Source of the DNA: CBDHCC01 sp965219235
Lineage (GTDB): Bacteria > Pseudomonadota > Alphaproteobacteria > Sphingomonadales > Sphingomonadaceae
Assembly: GCA_965219235.1 (NCBI GenBank)
Contig: OZ244721.1
Coordinates: 2,418,001 to 2,482,000 of the forward strand
Direction of reading: 5' to 3'
Length of the DNA stretch: 64,000 nucleotides
Positions 42,394 through 50,231 of the stretch are shown piece by piece. Both the position numbers and the translations under genes were made by a program. Under the pieces are notes generated by a model. That model did not search any database. It was not told the DNA's origin and was given only the letters and a program-made list of their open reading frames with translations. Positions within the stretch are counted from its first letter, which is position 1. The number at the start of each line of letters is the position of its first letter.

Positions 42394-42516
42394 CCCTCCC
42401 TTTCAGGGAGGGCTGGGGGTGGGTGCGCGCGCCAGCGCGCCCGCCAGAGGATTGATGCCAGCCCGGACTCGCTTACGCTCGCCACCCACCCCCGACCCCT
42501 CCCTGAAAGGGAGGGG
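42394..42516. repeat. Paired hairpin repeats upstream of the cNMP/reductase gene
   Basis: Hairpins CCCTCCCTTTCAGGGAGGG (near 42394) and CCCCTCCCTGAAAGGGAGGGG (42496-42516) with the usual GGGTGGGTGCG spacer, in the divergent gap between the nucleoside transporter and the reductase-like gene. Confidence 0.75.
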
Positions 42517-42556
42517 AGTTGAAGGGGGACGTGCGCGCCCGGCGCGTGGACCCTAC

Positions 42557-44188
42557 ATGGCCCTCATGGACACGCTCGCCATCGACATCGAACAGACGCC
42601 GCGCACCCCGCTCGGCGCCGCCCATCTCGACGCCATCCGCGCGATCGGCGGCGCGCGCGAGCACGCCGCCGGCGAGCTGGTCGTGCGGCCCGGCGATCCG
42701 ATGGACCACTTCCTGCTGGTGGAGGAGGGCGAGGTCGAGGTGGTCGACGTCACCACCGGCGAACGCGCCATGCCCCACACGCTGGCGCCCGGCCAGTATC
42801 TGGGCGACATCGGCGTCCTGAACGGCGCGCCCTGGAACGCGGGCTTCCGCGCCGTCACGCCCATCCGGCTGACGGCCGTGCCGCATCGCGCCATGCTGGA
42901 CCTGATGGCGCGCGTGCCGGAGCTGTCGGACCAGATCGTCACCGTGCTGGCGGGTCGCCGGCGCCGCGTGTGGGAGGTCGGCGCCAGCGCGCTCACCATC
43001 GTCGGCGCGGACGACGACCGCGACCTGCGCCGCCTGGTCTCCTTCGCCGCGCGCAACCGCCTGCCGGCCGAGGTGCTGGAGCTGGGCGGCGAGCGCGCCG
43101 ACGCGCGGCTGGACCATGCCGGCCTGCCGACCGACCGCCCGGCCGCGCTGTTCGCCGGCGAGCCGCTGGACGACGTCAGCCCGCGCGGCGTCGCGCGCCT
43201 GCTCGGCCTCGACCTGCCGCTCGGCGGCGAGGACACGTTCGACGTGGTGATCGTCGGCGGCGGCCCGGCGGGCATCGCCGCGGCCGTCTATGCCGGCGCG
43301 GAGGGCCTGAGCGCGCTCGTGATCGAGAACGAGGTGATCGGCGGCCAGGCGGGATCGTCCTCGCGCATCGAGAACTACATGGGCTTTCCGACCGGCATCT
43401 CGGGCGGCGACCTGTGCTGGCGCGGCGAGATCCAGGCGATCCGGCTGGGCACGCGCTTCGTCATGCCGCGCGCCGTCGTGTCCGTCGGCGGGGACGCGAG
43501 CTGCTATTCGCTCAGCCTGGACGACGGCGAGACGGTGAACGCGCGCTCGATCGTCATCGCCACCGGCGTGCAGTACCGCCGCCTGCCGCTCGACCGGCTG
43601 GAGTCGTTCGAGGGCGCGGGCGTGTACTACGCCGCCACCGAGGTGGAGGCGCGCTATTGCCGCGACCGGGAGGTGGTGATCGTCGGCGGCGGCAACTCGG
43701 CCGGGCAGGCGGCGATGTTCCTGGCGCGCGAGACGAAGCACGTCCATGTGCTGATCCGCAACGAAGGGCTGGGCGAGAGCATGTCCGCCTACCTCTCCAG
43801 CCGTCTGGAGGCCGACCCGGCGATCACGATCCACCCCTTCACGGAGGTGGCGGCGCTGCACGGCGCCGAGACGCTCGGCGGAGTGACGGTGCGCGACCTG
43901 AACAGTGGCGAGACCCGCGCGATGGACGTCCAGGGCCTCTTCATCATGATCGGCGCGGCCCCCAACACCGGCTGGCTGGATGGCGTGGTCGAACTCAACG
44001 ACAAGGGCTTCGTGCCCACCGGCACAGGCGTCGGCGCGGCCACCACCTTCGGCACGTCGGCACCCGGCATCTTCGCGGTCGGCGACGTGCGGCTGGGCTC
44101 CGTCAAGCGCGTGGCGTCGGGGGTGGGCGAGGGGTCGGTGGTGATCTCCGACGTGTGGCGGCACGTGAACGGCGGGTTGCAGCCTTAG
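42557..44188 (+). CDS. Cyclic-nucleotide-binding domain fused to thioredoxin-reductase-like flavoprotein
   Basis: The product is 543 residues. Residues ~10-130 form a cNMP-binding (Crp-like) domain (GELVVRPGDPMDHFLLVEEG, GQYLGDIGVLNG). After a middle region comes a two-dinucleotide-fold flavoprotein: FAD site VVIVGGGPAGIAAAVYAGAE, NADPH site VVIVGGGNSAGQAAMFLARE, and GIFAVGDVRLGSVKRVASGV. The CxxC redox pair of true thioredoxin reductases is absent; that region reads AATEVEARYCRDRE. The enzyme must therefore pass electrons differently, perhaps under nucleotide control. Start MALMDTL at 42557, or the second Met at 42566. It is flanked by repeats and probably monocistronic. Confidence 0.88.
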   Translation: MALMDTLAIDIEQTPRTPLGAAHLDAIRAIGGAREHAAGELVVRPGDPMDHFLLVEEGEVEVVDVTTGERAMPHTLAPGQYLGDIGVLNGAPWNAGFRAVTPIRLTAVPHRAMLDLMARVPELSDQIVTVLAGRRRRVWEVGASALTIVGADDDRDLRRLVSFAARNRLPAEVLELGGERADARLDHAGLPTDRPAALFAGEPLDDVSPRGVARLLGLDLPLGGEDTFDVVIVGGGPAGIAAAVYAGAEGLSALVIENEVIGGQAGSSSRIENYMGFPTGISGGDLCWRGEIQAIRLGTRFVMPRAVVSVGGDASCYSLSLDDGETVNARSIVIATGVQYRRLPLDRLESFEGAGVYYAATEVEARYCRDREVVIVGGGNSAGQAAMFLARETKHVHVLIRNEGLGESMSAYLSSRLEADPAITIHPFTEVAALHGAETLGGVTVRDLNSGETRAMDVQGLFIMIGAAPNTGWLDGVVELNDKGFVPTGTGVGAATTFGTSAPGIFAVGDVRLGSVKRVASGVGEGSVVISDVWRHVNGGLQP

Positions 44189-44210
44189 GGGGGGTGAAGT
44201 GCGCCTCCCT

Positions 44211-44331
44211 CCTCTCCCGCTTGCGGGAGAGGAGGGAGGCGCATGGCGCCGGAAGGTGAGGGTCTTCCTGCCTTGAGCTTGAAAGAAGGAAGAAGACCCT
44301 CACCCAACCCTCTCCCGCCAGCGGGAGAGGG
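44211..44331. repeat. Paired CCTCTCCCGC hairpin repeats
   Basis: Hairpins at 44211-44232 and CCCTCTCCCGCC-GCGGGAGAGGG at 44308-44331 with a GAAAGAAGGAAGAAG spacer, the same arrangement as near 16827-16949. They lie between the reductase-like gene and the queuosine transporter gene. Confidence 0.75.
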
Positions 44332-44433
44332 CTAAGCCTTGCCCTTGCGTTCGGAGCCCCACCCCTCCACCGCCTTCGGCGGTCCCCCTCCCCGAGCACC
44401 TTGCCCCTTCCCCCCGTTCCGATAAAGCGCCTC

Positions 44434-45084
44434 ATGGCCACCCCTCCGCCCCCCGCCATTCCGCGCTCGCTGTTCGGCATCGCGCTCCTCTATGGCGGGA
44501 TGACCGTGCTGGCGGGCATCCTGGGGGCCAAGCAGGTGGCGCTGGGGCCGCTGGCGGTGGAGGCGGGCATCTTCGCGTTCCTGATGCTCGTCGTGCTGTC
44601 GTCCACCACGGCGGAGCTGCACGGGCGCGCGGTCGCCAACCGGCTGGTGCTGTGGGGCTTCGTCCCGCTCGGCACCGCCATCGCGCTGATCGCGCTCGTC
44701 CTCGCGCTCCCGACGGACGAGGGCATGTACGAGCCCGCCAAGGCCGCCTTCCCGATCGTCCTGGGTCAGAATGTCCGGCTGATGCTGGCCGGCGTCGTCG
44801 CCTATGGCGTGTCGCAGTTCCTGAACGTCTACCTGTTCGCGCGCATGGGCCGGCGCGGCACGACGCGCTGGCTGGCGGTGCGCGGCGGAGTGGCGAGCGC
44901 CGTCAGCCAGGTGGTCGACACGCTGATCTTCATCACCGTGGCGTTCCTGGGCGTGCGCCCGATCGGCGAGCTGATCCTGGGCCAGGCGCTCGCCAAGGTG
45001 GCGCTGAGCATCGTCGCCGTCCCGCTGCTGATCGCGGTGTTCGTGGCGCTCGGCCGACGGCTCGACGCCGGGCCGGCCGCGTGA
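44434..45084 (+). CDS. VUT family queuosine precursor transporter (YhhQ-like)
   Basis: The 216-residue inner-membrane protein has about six spans. The family signs are LGAKQVALGPLAVEAGIFAF, TTAELHGRAVANRLVLWG, QFLNVYLFARM and VSQVVDTLIFITVAFLGV. It imports preQ0/preQ1 for queuosine tRNA modification. The ATG at 44434 begins MATPPPPAIPRSLFGI. It overlaps argB by GTGA. Confidence 0.88.
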   Translation: MATPPPPAIPRSLFGIALLYGGMTVLAGILGAKQVALGPLAVEAGIFAFLMLVVLSSTTAELHGRAVANRLVLWGFVPLGTAIALIALVLALPTDEGMYEPAKAAFPIVLGQNVRLMLAGVVAYGVSQFLNVYLFARMGRRGTTRWLAVRGGVASAVSQVVDTLIFITVAFLGVRPIGELILGQALAKVALSIVAVPLLIAVFVALGRRLDAGPAA

Positions 45085-46025
45085 CCGCCCCGGCGCCCGA
45101 GACGCTCGCCAAGGCGCGCACGCTGGCCGACGCGCTGCCCTACCTCCAGCGCTATGCCGGGGCGACCTTCGTGGTGAAGTACGGCGGCCACGCGATGGGC
45201 GACCCCGACGCGGCGCGGATGTTCGCCGCGGATGTGGTGCTGTTGAAGGCGGTCGGCATCGACCCGGTCGTGGTCCATGGCGGCGGCCCGCAGATCGGGG
45301 CGATGCTGGCGGCGCTGGGCGTTGAGACGCGCTTCGTGGACGGTCTGCGCGTGACCGACGCGCGCACCGCCGAGGTCGCCGAGATGGTGCTGTCCGGCAC
45401 ACTCAACAAGCGCATCGTCGCCTCCATCGCGGCGGCCGGCGGCCGGGCGGCGGGGCTGTCGGGCAAGGACGACGGGATGGTGGTCGCGCGCCGCCTGACC
45501 CGGTCGCAGCCGGACCCTGGCAGCGCTATCGAGGCGGTGGTCGACCTGGGCTTCGTGGGCGAGCCGGCGCGCGTCGACCGGCGCGTGCTCGACACGCTGT
45601 CGGAGGCCGGCATCGTGCCCGTGGTGGCCCCGATCGCAACCGGCGAGGACGGCGAGACCTACAACATCAACGCCGACACCATGGCGGGGGCGATCGCCGG
45701 CGCGCTGGGCGCGGCGCGGCTGTTCCTCCTGACCGACGTGGCGGGCGTGCTGGACCGTGAGGGGCGGCTGCTCACCGAGCTGACGCCGGCGGAGATCGAG
45801 CGGTTGACGGCGGGCGGCGCGGTCACCGGCGGCATGATCCCGAAGCTCGCCACCTGCGTCGCGGCGGTGGAGGCGGGCGTGGACGCCGCCGTCGTCCTGG
45901 ACGGCCGCGTGCCCCACGCGCTGCTGCTCGAGTTCTTCACGCGCGAGGGCGCGGGCACGCTGGTGCGCCGCGGGTCCGGCGAGCGGGGCGTGGCCGGGTT
46001 GAGCCCGCCGCCCGTCACCGCCTGA
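45081..46025 (+). CDS. argB: Acetylglutamate kinase ArgB
   Basis: ArgB phosphorylates N-acetylglutamate in arginine synthesis. The 314-residue product has VVKYGGHAMG, VVVHGGGPQIGAML, LSGKDDGMVVARRL, NADTMAGAIAGALGA, LLTDVAGVLD and TGGMIPKLATCVAAVEAGV. The GTG start at 45081 (MTAPAPETLAKARTLAD) overlaps the transporter stop. The C-terminal end (GERGVAGLSPPPVTA) is slightly longer than usual. Confidence 0.95.
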   Translation: MTAPAPETLAKARTLADALPYLQRYAGATFVVKYGGHAMGDPDAARMFAADVVLLKAVGIDPVVVHGGGPQIGAMLAALGVETRFVDGLRVTDARTAEVAEMVLSGTLNKRIVASIAAAGGRAAGLSGKDDGMVVARRLTRSQPDPGSAIEAVVDLGFVGEPARVDRRVLDTLSEAGIVPVVAPIATGEDGETYNINADTMAGAIAGALGAARLFLLTDVAGVLDREGRLLTELTPAEIERLTAGGAVTGGMIPKLATCVAAVEAGVDAAVVLDGRVPHALLLEFFTREGAGTLVRRGSGERGVAGLSPPPVTA

Positions 46026-46042
46026 CGCCGGGAGTCCCGCCG

Positions 46043-47140
46043 CTGCCCGCCCCCATCCATCCCCAGCTGGACCGGCGCGTCGCCGCGCTGGCCCGCTACG
46101 GCATCCTGGACCGTGAGCGCGAGCCGGCGTTCGACGACGTGGTGGAGCTGGCCGCGCAGCTGTGCGAGGCGCCGATCGCGGTCATCACGCTCCTCGACCG
46201 CGATCGCCAGTGGTTCACGGCGGAGGTCGGGCTGGGCGTCCGCTCCCTGCCGCTCGACGACGGCATCTGCGCCCACGCCATGCTGGAGGACGAGTATCTG
46301 GAGATCCCGGACACGCTGGCCGACCCGCGCACGGCCGACAATCCGCTGTGCGTCGCGGTCGAGGGGCTGCGCTTCTACGCCGGCGCGGTGCTCAAGACGC
46401 CGGACGGCGTGCCGCTGGGCACGCTGTGCGTGCTCGACCGCCGCCCGCGCGCGCTGAGCGACCTGCAGCGCCGGACGCTCCGCGTGCTGGCCGCGCAGGT
46501 CATGCGCCAGCTCGACCTGCGCCTGGCGCTCGCCCGCCAGGAGGTGCTCCTGGGCGAGATCGACCACCGGGTGAAGAACTCGCTCCAGTCGGTGAGCGCC
46601 GTCGTGCGCCTGCAGGCGGGGCGCGCGTCCGACCCGGCGGTGCGCGAGGCGCTGGAGACCGTGGCGCAGCGGGTCGGCACGGTCGCCGCGATCCACGAGG
46701 AGCTGCACCGCGCGTCGGACGGCGAGACGGTGGAGCTGTCGGCGCTGTTCGCGCGCGCCGGCGGGCTGTTCTCCGCCGTCGCGCCGCACCACGTCGCGGT
46801 GCGCGCCCGCTTCGCCGAGCGCACGGTCGACTCCGCCGACGCGCACTCGATCGCGATCGTCGCCAACGAGTTCGTCGCCAACGCGATCAAGCACGCGTTC
46901 CCGCCGGGTCATGCGAACGGGACGGTGACGATCACCGGCGAGGCGACGGCGGACGGCGGCTACCGCGTGACCTGCGCCGACAACGGCGTGGGCGACGCGG
47001 CGGCGCTGGCGGCGCTGGCCGATTCCCGGGGGCTGGGCAGCCGGCTGATCGACGCCGCCATCGGGTCGCTCCGCGCGCGCGGAGAGTGGGACGCGACCGG
47101 TGGAGGGCTGACCCTCACGGTCACCATTCCCGCCATCTAG
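46043..47140 (+). CDS. GAF-domain sensor histidine kinase (HisKA_2/HWE type)
   Basis: A GAF sensor domain (LDRRVAALARYGILDREREP, PIAVITLLDRDRQWFTAEVG, LGTLCVLDRRPRALSDLQ) is followed by a HisKA_2 phospho-acceptor box (GEIDHRVKNSLQSVSAVVRL) and an HATPase domain (VANEFVANAIKHAFPPG, DNGVGD, RGLGSRLIDA). No membrane span is seen, so it is a soluble sensor. Kinases of this class often feed the PhyR-EcfG stress pathway, an inference here. The first ATG/GTG/TTG (GTG 46139) would cut into the GAF domain. The likely start is CTG at 46043 (GGGAG upstream) or CTG at 46022 overlapping the argB stop. Confidence 0.86.
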   Translation: MPAPIHPQLDRRVAALARYGILDREREPAFDDVVELAAQLCEAPIAVITLLDRDRQWFTAEVGLGVRSLPLDDGICAHAMLEDEYLEIPDTLADPRTADNPLCVAVEGLRFYAGAVLKTPDGVPLGTLCVLDRRPRALSDLQRRTLRVLAAQVMRQLDLRLALARQEVLLGEIDHRVKNSLQSVSAVVRLQAGRASDPAVREALETVAQRVGTVAAIHEELHRASDGETVELSALFARAGGLFSAVAPHHVAVRARFAERTVDSADAHSIAIVANEFVANAIKHAFPPGHANGTVTITGEATADGGYRVTCADNGVGDAAALAALADSRGLGSRLIDAAIGSLRARGEWDATGGGLTLTVTIPAI

Positions 47141-47170
47141 AGCGGGATGACATTGGATGAAGCCGACCTG

Positions 47171-47250
47171 TCGTTGCGAGCGCAGCGAAGCAACCCAGAT
47201 CGGCGCGCATGTCCTGGATTGCCGCGTCGCTTCGCTCCTCGCAACGACGA
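47171..47250. repeat. Dispersed palindromic repeat, intact copy (empty site for the TIR element)
   Basis: Reads TCGTTGCGAGCGCAGCGAAG through GTCCTGGATTGCCGCG to CTCGCAACGACGA. The middle contains TCCTGGATTGCCGCGTCGC uninterrupted, the sequence that the element at 32545-33179 splits. It lies after the histidine kinase stop. The same GGATGACATTGGATG lead-in precedes both copies. Confidence 0.85.
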
Positions 47251-47303
47251 TGCGATGTGACGTGATTGCTTTAACCCACTGCTACGACAAGTCTTCCCCG
47301 TAA

Positions 47304-47319
47304 TGTTTCACGTGGAACA
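47304..47319. promoter_or_regulatory. parS-like ParB binding site
   Basis: TGTTTCACGTGGAACA matches the TGTTTCACGTGAAACA consensus at 15 of 16 positions. It lies in the gap 3' of the amidase gene, 18 bases beyond its stop. Confidence 0.7.
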
Positions 47320-47337
47320 CATCCGGCGCGACGCGCT

Positions 47338-48873
47338 TCACTTCCGGCTCTCTCCTCCCGCGAGCGGCGGCTCGGGCAGAGCTGGCCGCACCCGCTCGAA
47401 CGCCTCGCCATAGGCCAGCACCCGCGCGTCGTCTCCGATCGCGCCGATGAGGCTCAGCCCGACCGGCAGTCCACGCACCAGCGCCATCGGCACCGTCAGG
47501 TGCGGGGCGCCGGCCATCGCCGGTAGCTGGCTGACCGACGGTCCCTCGTAGGCGTCGCCCTTGCCCAGCGTCGAGAGCCAGGCGGGACCGTTGGTCGGCC
47601 CCACCAGCACGGCCACGTCGTGGTCCTTCAGGAGCGCGGCGAGCTTGCCTTGCGACAGCCGCTTGGCCTTGGCGAGCGCGTCGAGATAGGCGGGGTCGTC
47701 GACGCAGCCCGTGGCCGCCGGCGGGCAGCCGAGCGGCCCCGCCTCCGCCCGCTCGAACAGATCCTGATCGAAGAAGCGGAGTTCCTCCGGATGCGCCCTG
47801 TTGAAGGCGATCAGGTCGGCGAGCGTGCGGCTGGGCACTCGGGCGGGATCGGTGGTGGCGAGATAGGCGGCCATGCCGCCCTTCAGCTCGGCCAGCAGCA
47901 CGGTCAGCTCCGCCTCGTCCAGCCCGTCCAGGCCCGAGCGGCTGTCGGCGATCTCCACCAGCGTGGCGCCGGCCCGCCTGAGTCCGCCCAGCGCGGCGTC
48001 GAAGGCGGCGGCGATCTCCGCGTCGTCGCCCACCCGGTCGCGCAGCACGCCGACGCGCGTGCCCCGAAGCGCATCGGCCGGCAGGGCGCCGATCGACTTG
48101 CCGTCCGTCCGCATGGCGTCGAGCAGCGCGGCCGCGTCGGCGACGGTGCGCGCGATCGGCCCGGCGGTGTCCTGGCTGTGGGCGATCGGCACCACGCCCG
48201 CGCCGCTCACCACGCCGAGCGAGGGCTTGAAGCCGACCACGCCGTTCACGCCCGCCGGGCAGGTGATCGAGCCGTCCGTCTCCGTTCCAATGGCGAACGG
48301 AGCGAGACGGGCGGCGACGGCGGCGGCACTGCCGGACGACGATCCGCAGGCGTTGCGTCCCGCGCCCCAGGGATTGACCGTCAGGCCGCCCACCGCGCTC
48401 CAGCCACTGGTGGACTGGGTCGAGCGGATGTTCGCCCACTCGCTCAGATTGGTGCGGCCCAGGATCACCAGCCCGGCCGCGCGCAGCCGGGCGACGAGCG
48501 GCGCGTCGGCGGCGGCGACGTTGGCCTCGAGCGCGAGCGAGCCGGCGGTGGTCGGCTGGCCGGCGATGGCGATGTTGTCCTTGATGAGGACGGGCTTGCG
48601 AAACAGGGGACCCGATCGACGCTCCGCGGCCGGTGCCTTTTCCAGCCTCTCGTCCTGCTCGCGCGCGTCGGGCAGGACCGCGATGACGGCGTTCAGCCGG
48701 GGTCCGGCGTCGTCCAGCGCCGTGATCCGCCGAAGCGAGACCTCCAGGTCGCCGTTCCCCGCATAGGGACGCAGGATCACCGGATGTCCGCTGTCGGCCA
48801 TCGTCTGTGGCTCGGCCCCGCTCGTGGCACACCCCGCCACGGCCATCGTTGCCGCCCCCGCCATCCACCGCAT
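47338..48873 (-). CDS. Amidase signature family lipoprotein
   Basis: The 511-residue product has a lipoprotein-type signal (MRWMAGAATMAVAGC). The amidase signature follows: catalytic Lys in KPVLIKDNIAIAG, the Gly/Ser-rich loop ACGSSSGSAAAVAARLAPFA, and the cis-Ser/nucleophile region GTETDGSITCPAGVNGVVGF. These enzymes hydrolyse amides by a Ser-cisSer-Lys triad; the substrate is unknown, and GatA is unlikely because of the export signal. It stands downstream of the glycan genes on the same strand, with a short gap. Confidence 0.9.
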   Translation of the reverse strand: MRWMAGAATMAVAGCATSGAEPQTMADSGHPVILRPYAGNGDLEVSLRRITALDDAGPRLNAVIAVLPDAREQDERLEKAPAAERRSGPLFRKPVLIKDNIAIAGQPTTAGSLALEANVAAADAPLVARLRAAGLVILGRTNLSEWANIRSTQSTSGWSAVGGLTVNPWGAGRNACGSSSGSAAAVAARLAPFAIGTETDGSITCPAGVNGVVGFKPSLGVVSGAGVVPIAHSQDTAGPIARTVADAAALLDAMRTDGKSIGALPADALRGTRVGVLRDRVGDDAEIAAAFDAALGGLRRAGATLVEIADSRSGLDGLDEAELTVLLAELKGGMAAYLATTDPARVPSRTLADLIAFNRAHPEELRFFDQDLFERAEAGPLGCPPAATGCVDDPAYLDALAKAKRLSQGKLAALLKDHDVAVLVGPTNGPAWLSTLGKGDAYEGPSVSQLPAMAGAPHLTVPMALVRGLPVGLSLIGAIGDDARVLAYGEAFERVRPALPEPPLAGGESRK

Positions 48874-48901
48874 CGCCGTCGCTCCCCGTTCGATCCGCCC
48901 C

Positions 48902-50143
48902 TTAGACCATGCAGCCGATCAGCTCGTCCAGCCCGATGAACGCGAAGCCCACCGAACTGTCGGCGATGCCGTAGGGCAGGAACAGGTCGCGGCCCACGAC
49001 CATGCCGCCGCACGAATAGACCACGTTGGGGACATAGCCGTCGCGCTCGTCCGACGCGGCGGCCAGCACCGGATCGGGCGTGCGGCCCAGGATCTTCGAC
49101 GGGTCGTCCGCGTCCAGCAGCACCGCGCCGATGGTGTAGCGCCGGACCGCGCCGACGCCGTGGGTCAGCACCAGCCAGCCCTCGTCGATCCGGATCGGGC
49201 TGCCGCAATTGCCGATCTGGATGAACTCCCACGGATAGGCCGGCTCCATCAGCTTTTCGCCCTCGCCCCAGTCGTCGAGACGGTCGGACGACAGCAGGAA
49301 CAGGTTCTCGCCGTCCTGCCGCCCCAGCATCTTGTACTGGCCCCCGATCTTCTCGGGGAACAGCGCCATGCCCTTGTTGCGCGAGGCGGAGCCGAACATC
49401 GGCTGGAGGATGAAGGAGCGGAAGTCGCGCGTGCGCAACAGCTCGGAGCGGATGTCCGACCCGTTGAAGGCGGTGTAGGTGCCCAGCCACTCCCCGTCCT
49501 CGAACTTGGTGAGGCGCAGGTCCTCCAGCCCCTTCGACTGCGCTTCGGTCACCGGGAACAGCACGGTGGCCGAGAGCGAGCTGTCGCGGTGGCGGTAGAC
49601 GCACACCGGGTCGTCCGGACCCGTGCGGCCGTCGCCGTCCAGGTCGCGGATCATGTCGGCCGAGGTGGCGAAGGGCGGCTCGGGCTGCAGCGTCATCGTG
49701 CGGTCCGGGGTGACGATGCCCTCACGGAAGCAGACGGTGGAGATGTGCCCCTCGCCGACCGCGCGCAGCGACATGGCGAAGCGGATGGCGCCCCCCTCCA
49801 GCCCCGACTGGTCGGGGTGCGGCACGACGGACGGGTTCATCAGCGCGGCGGCGGCGTAGGCGTATTCGTGGGAGAAGTAGGCCCCGATCAGCTCGCGCAT
49901 GGCGGGCGGCGGGTCCAGGTCGCCCATCAGGCCGTAATGCTCCAGCTCGGCGGCCAGCGCGTCCCAGCGCTCCTCGAACACCTTGCGCGTCTGCCAGTGA
50001 CGGCGCGCGAAGTCGCGATAGACGTGGGCGAGCTCGGCCTCGACCTGCGCGTCGGACAGCGAGAGCACGCGCCGCACGGTCCGCACCGTGCGCGAGGAGG
50101 CGACCCCGGACTGCTGCCAGGACAAATGGAACGGGCGCACCAC
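48902..50143 (-). CDS. GH130 family glycoside phosphorylase/hydrolase
   Basis: The protein shows a five-bladed-propeller GH130 pattern: VVVRPFHLSWQQSG, NPSVVPHPDQ, CFREGIVTPDRTMTLQPEP, GLEDLRLTKFEDGEWLGTYT and GYVPNVVYSCGGMVVGRDL. GH130 enzymes act on beta-mannosides, usually by phosphorolysis. No good start codon exists at the expected N-terminus: in-frame coding (IHHHPLRLTADPEK) runs upstream to about 50205 without ATG, GTG or TTG. I give the first GTG within the conserved region; the true start is probably ~20 codons upstream. It follows the glycosyltransferase gene with which it likely cooperates. Confidence 0.85.
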   Translation of the reverse strand: MVRPFHLSWQQSGVASSRTVRTVRRVLSLSDAQVEAELAHVYRDFARRHWQTRKVFEERWDALAAELEHYGLMGDLDPPPAMRELIGAYFSHEYAYAAAALMNPSVVPHPDQSGLEGGAIRFAMSLRAVGEGHISTVCFREGIVTPDRTMTLQPEPPFATSADMIRDLDGDGRTGPDDPVCVYRHRDSSLSATVLFPVTEAQSKGLEDLRLTKFEDGEWLGTYTAFNGSDIRSELLRTRDFRSFILQPMFGSASRNKGMALFPEKIGGQYKMLGRQDGENLFLLSSDRLDDWGEGEKLMEPAYPWEFIQIGNCGSPIRIDEGWLVLTHGVGAVRRYTIGAVLLDADDPSKILGRTPDPVLAAASDERDGYVPNVVYSCGGMVVGRDLFLPYGIADSSVGFAFIGLDELIGCMV

Positions 50144-50231
50144 GACCTTTTCGGGGTCGGCGGTCAGGCGCAGCGGGTGGTGATGGATACGGATGTGACG
50201 GCCCCTTTCGGGCCGGTCGGCGGCCCGCTTC

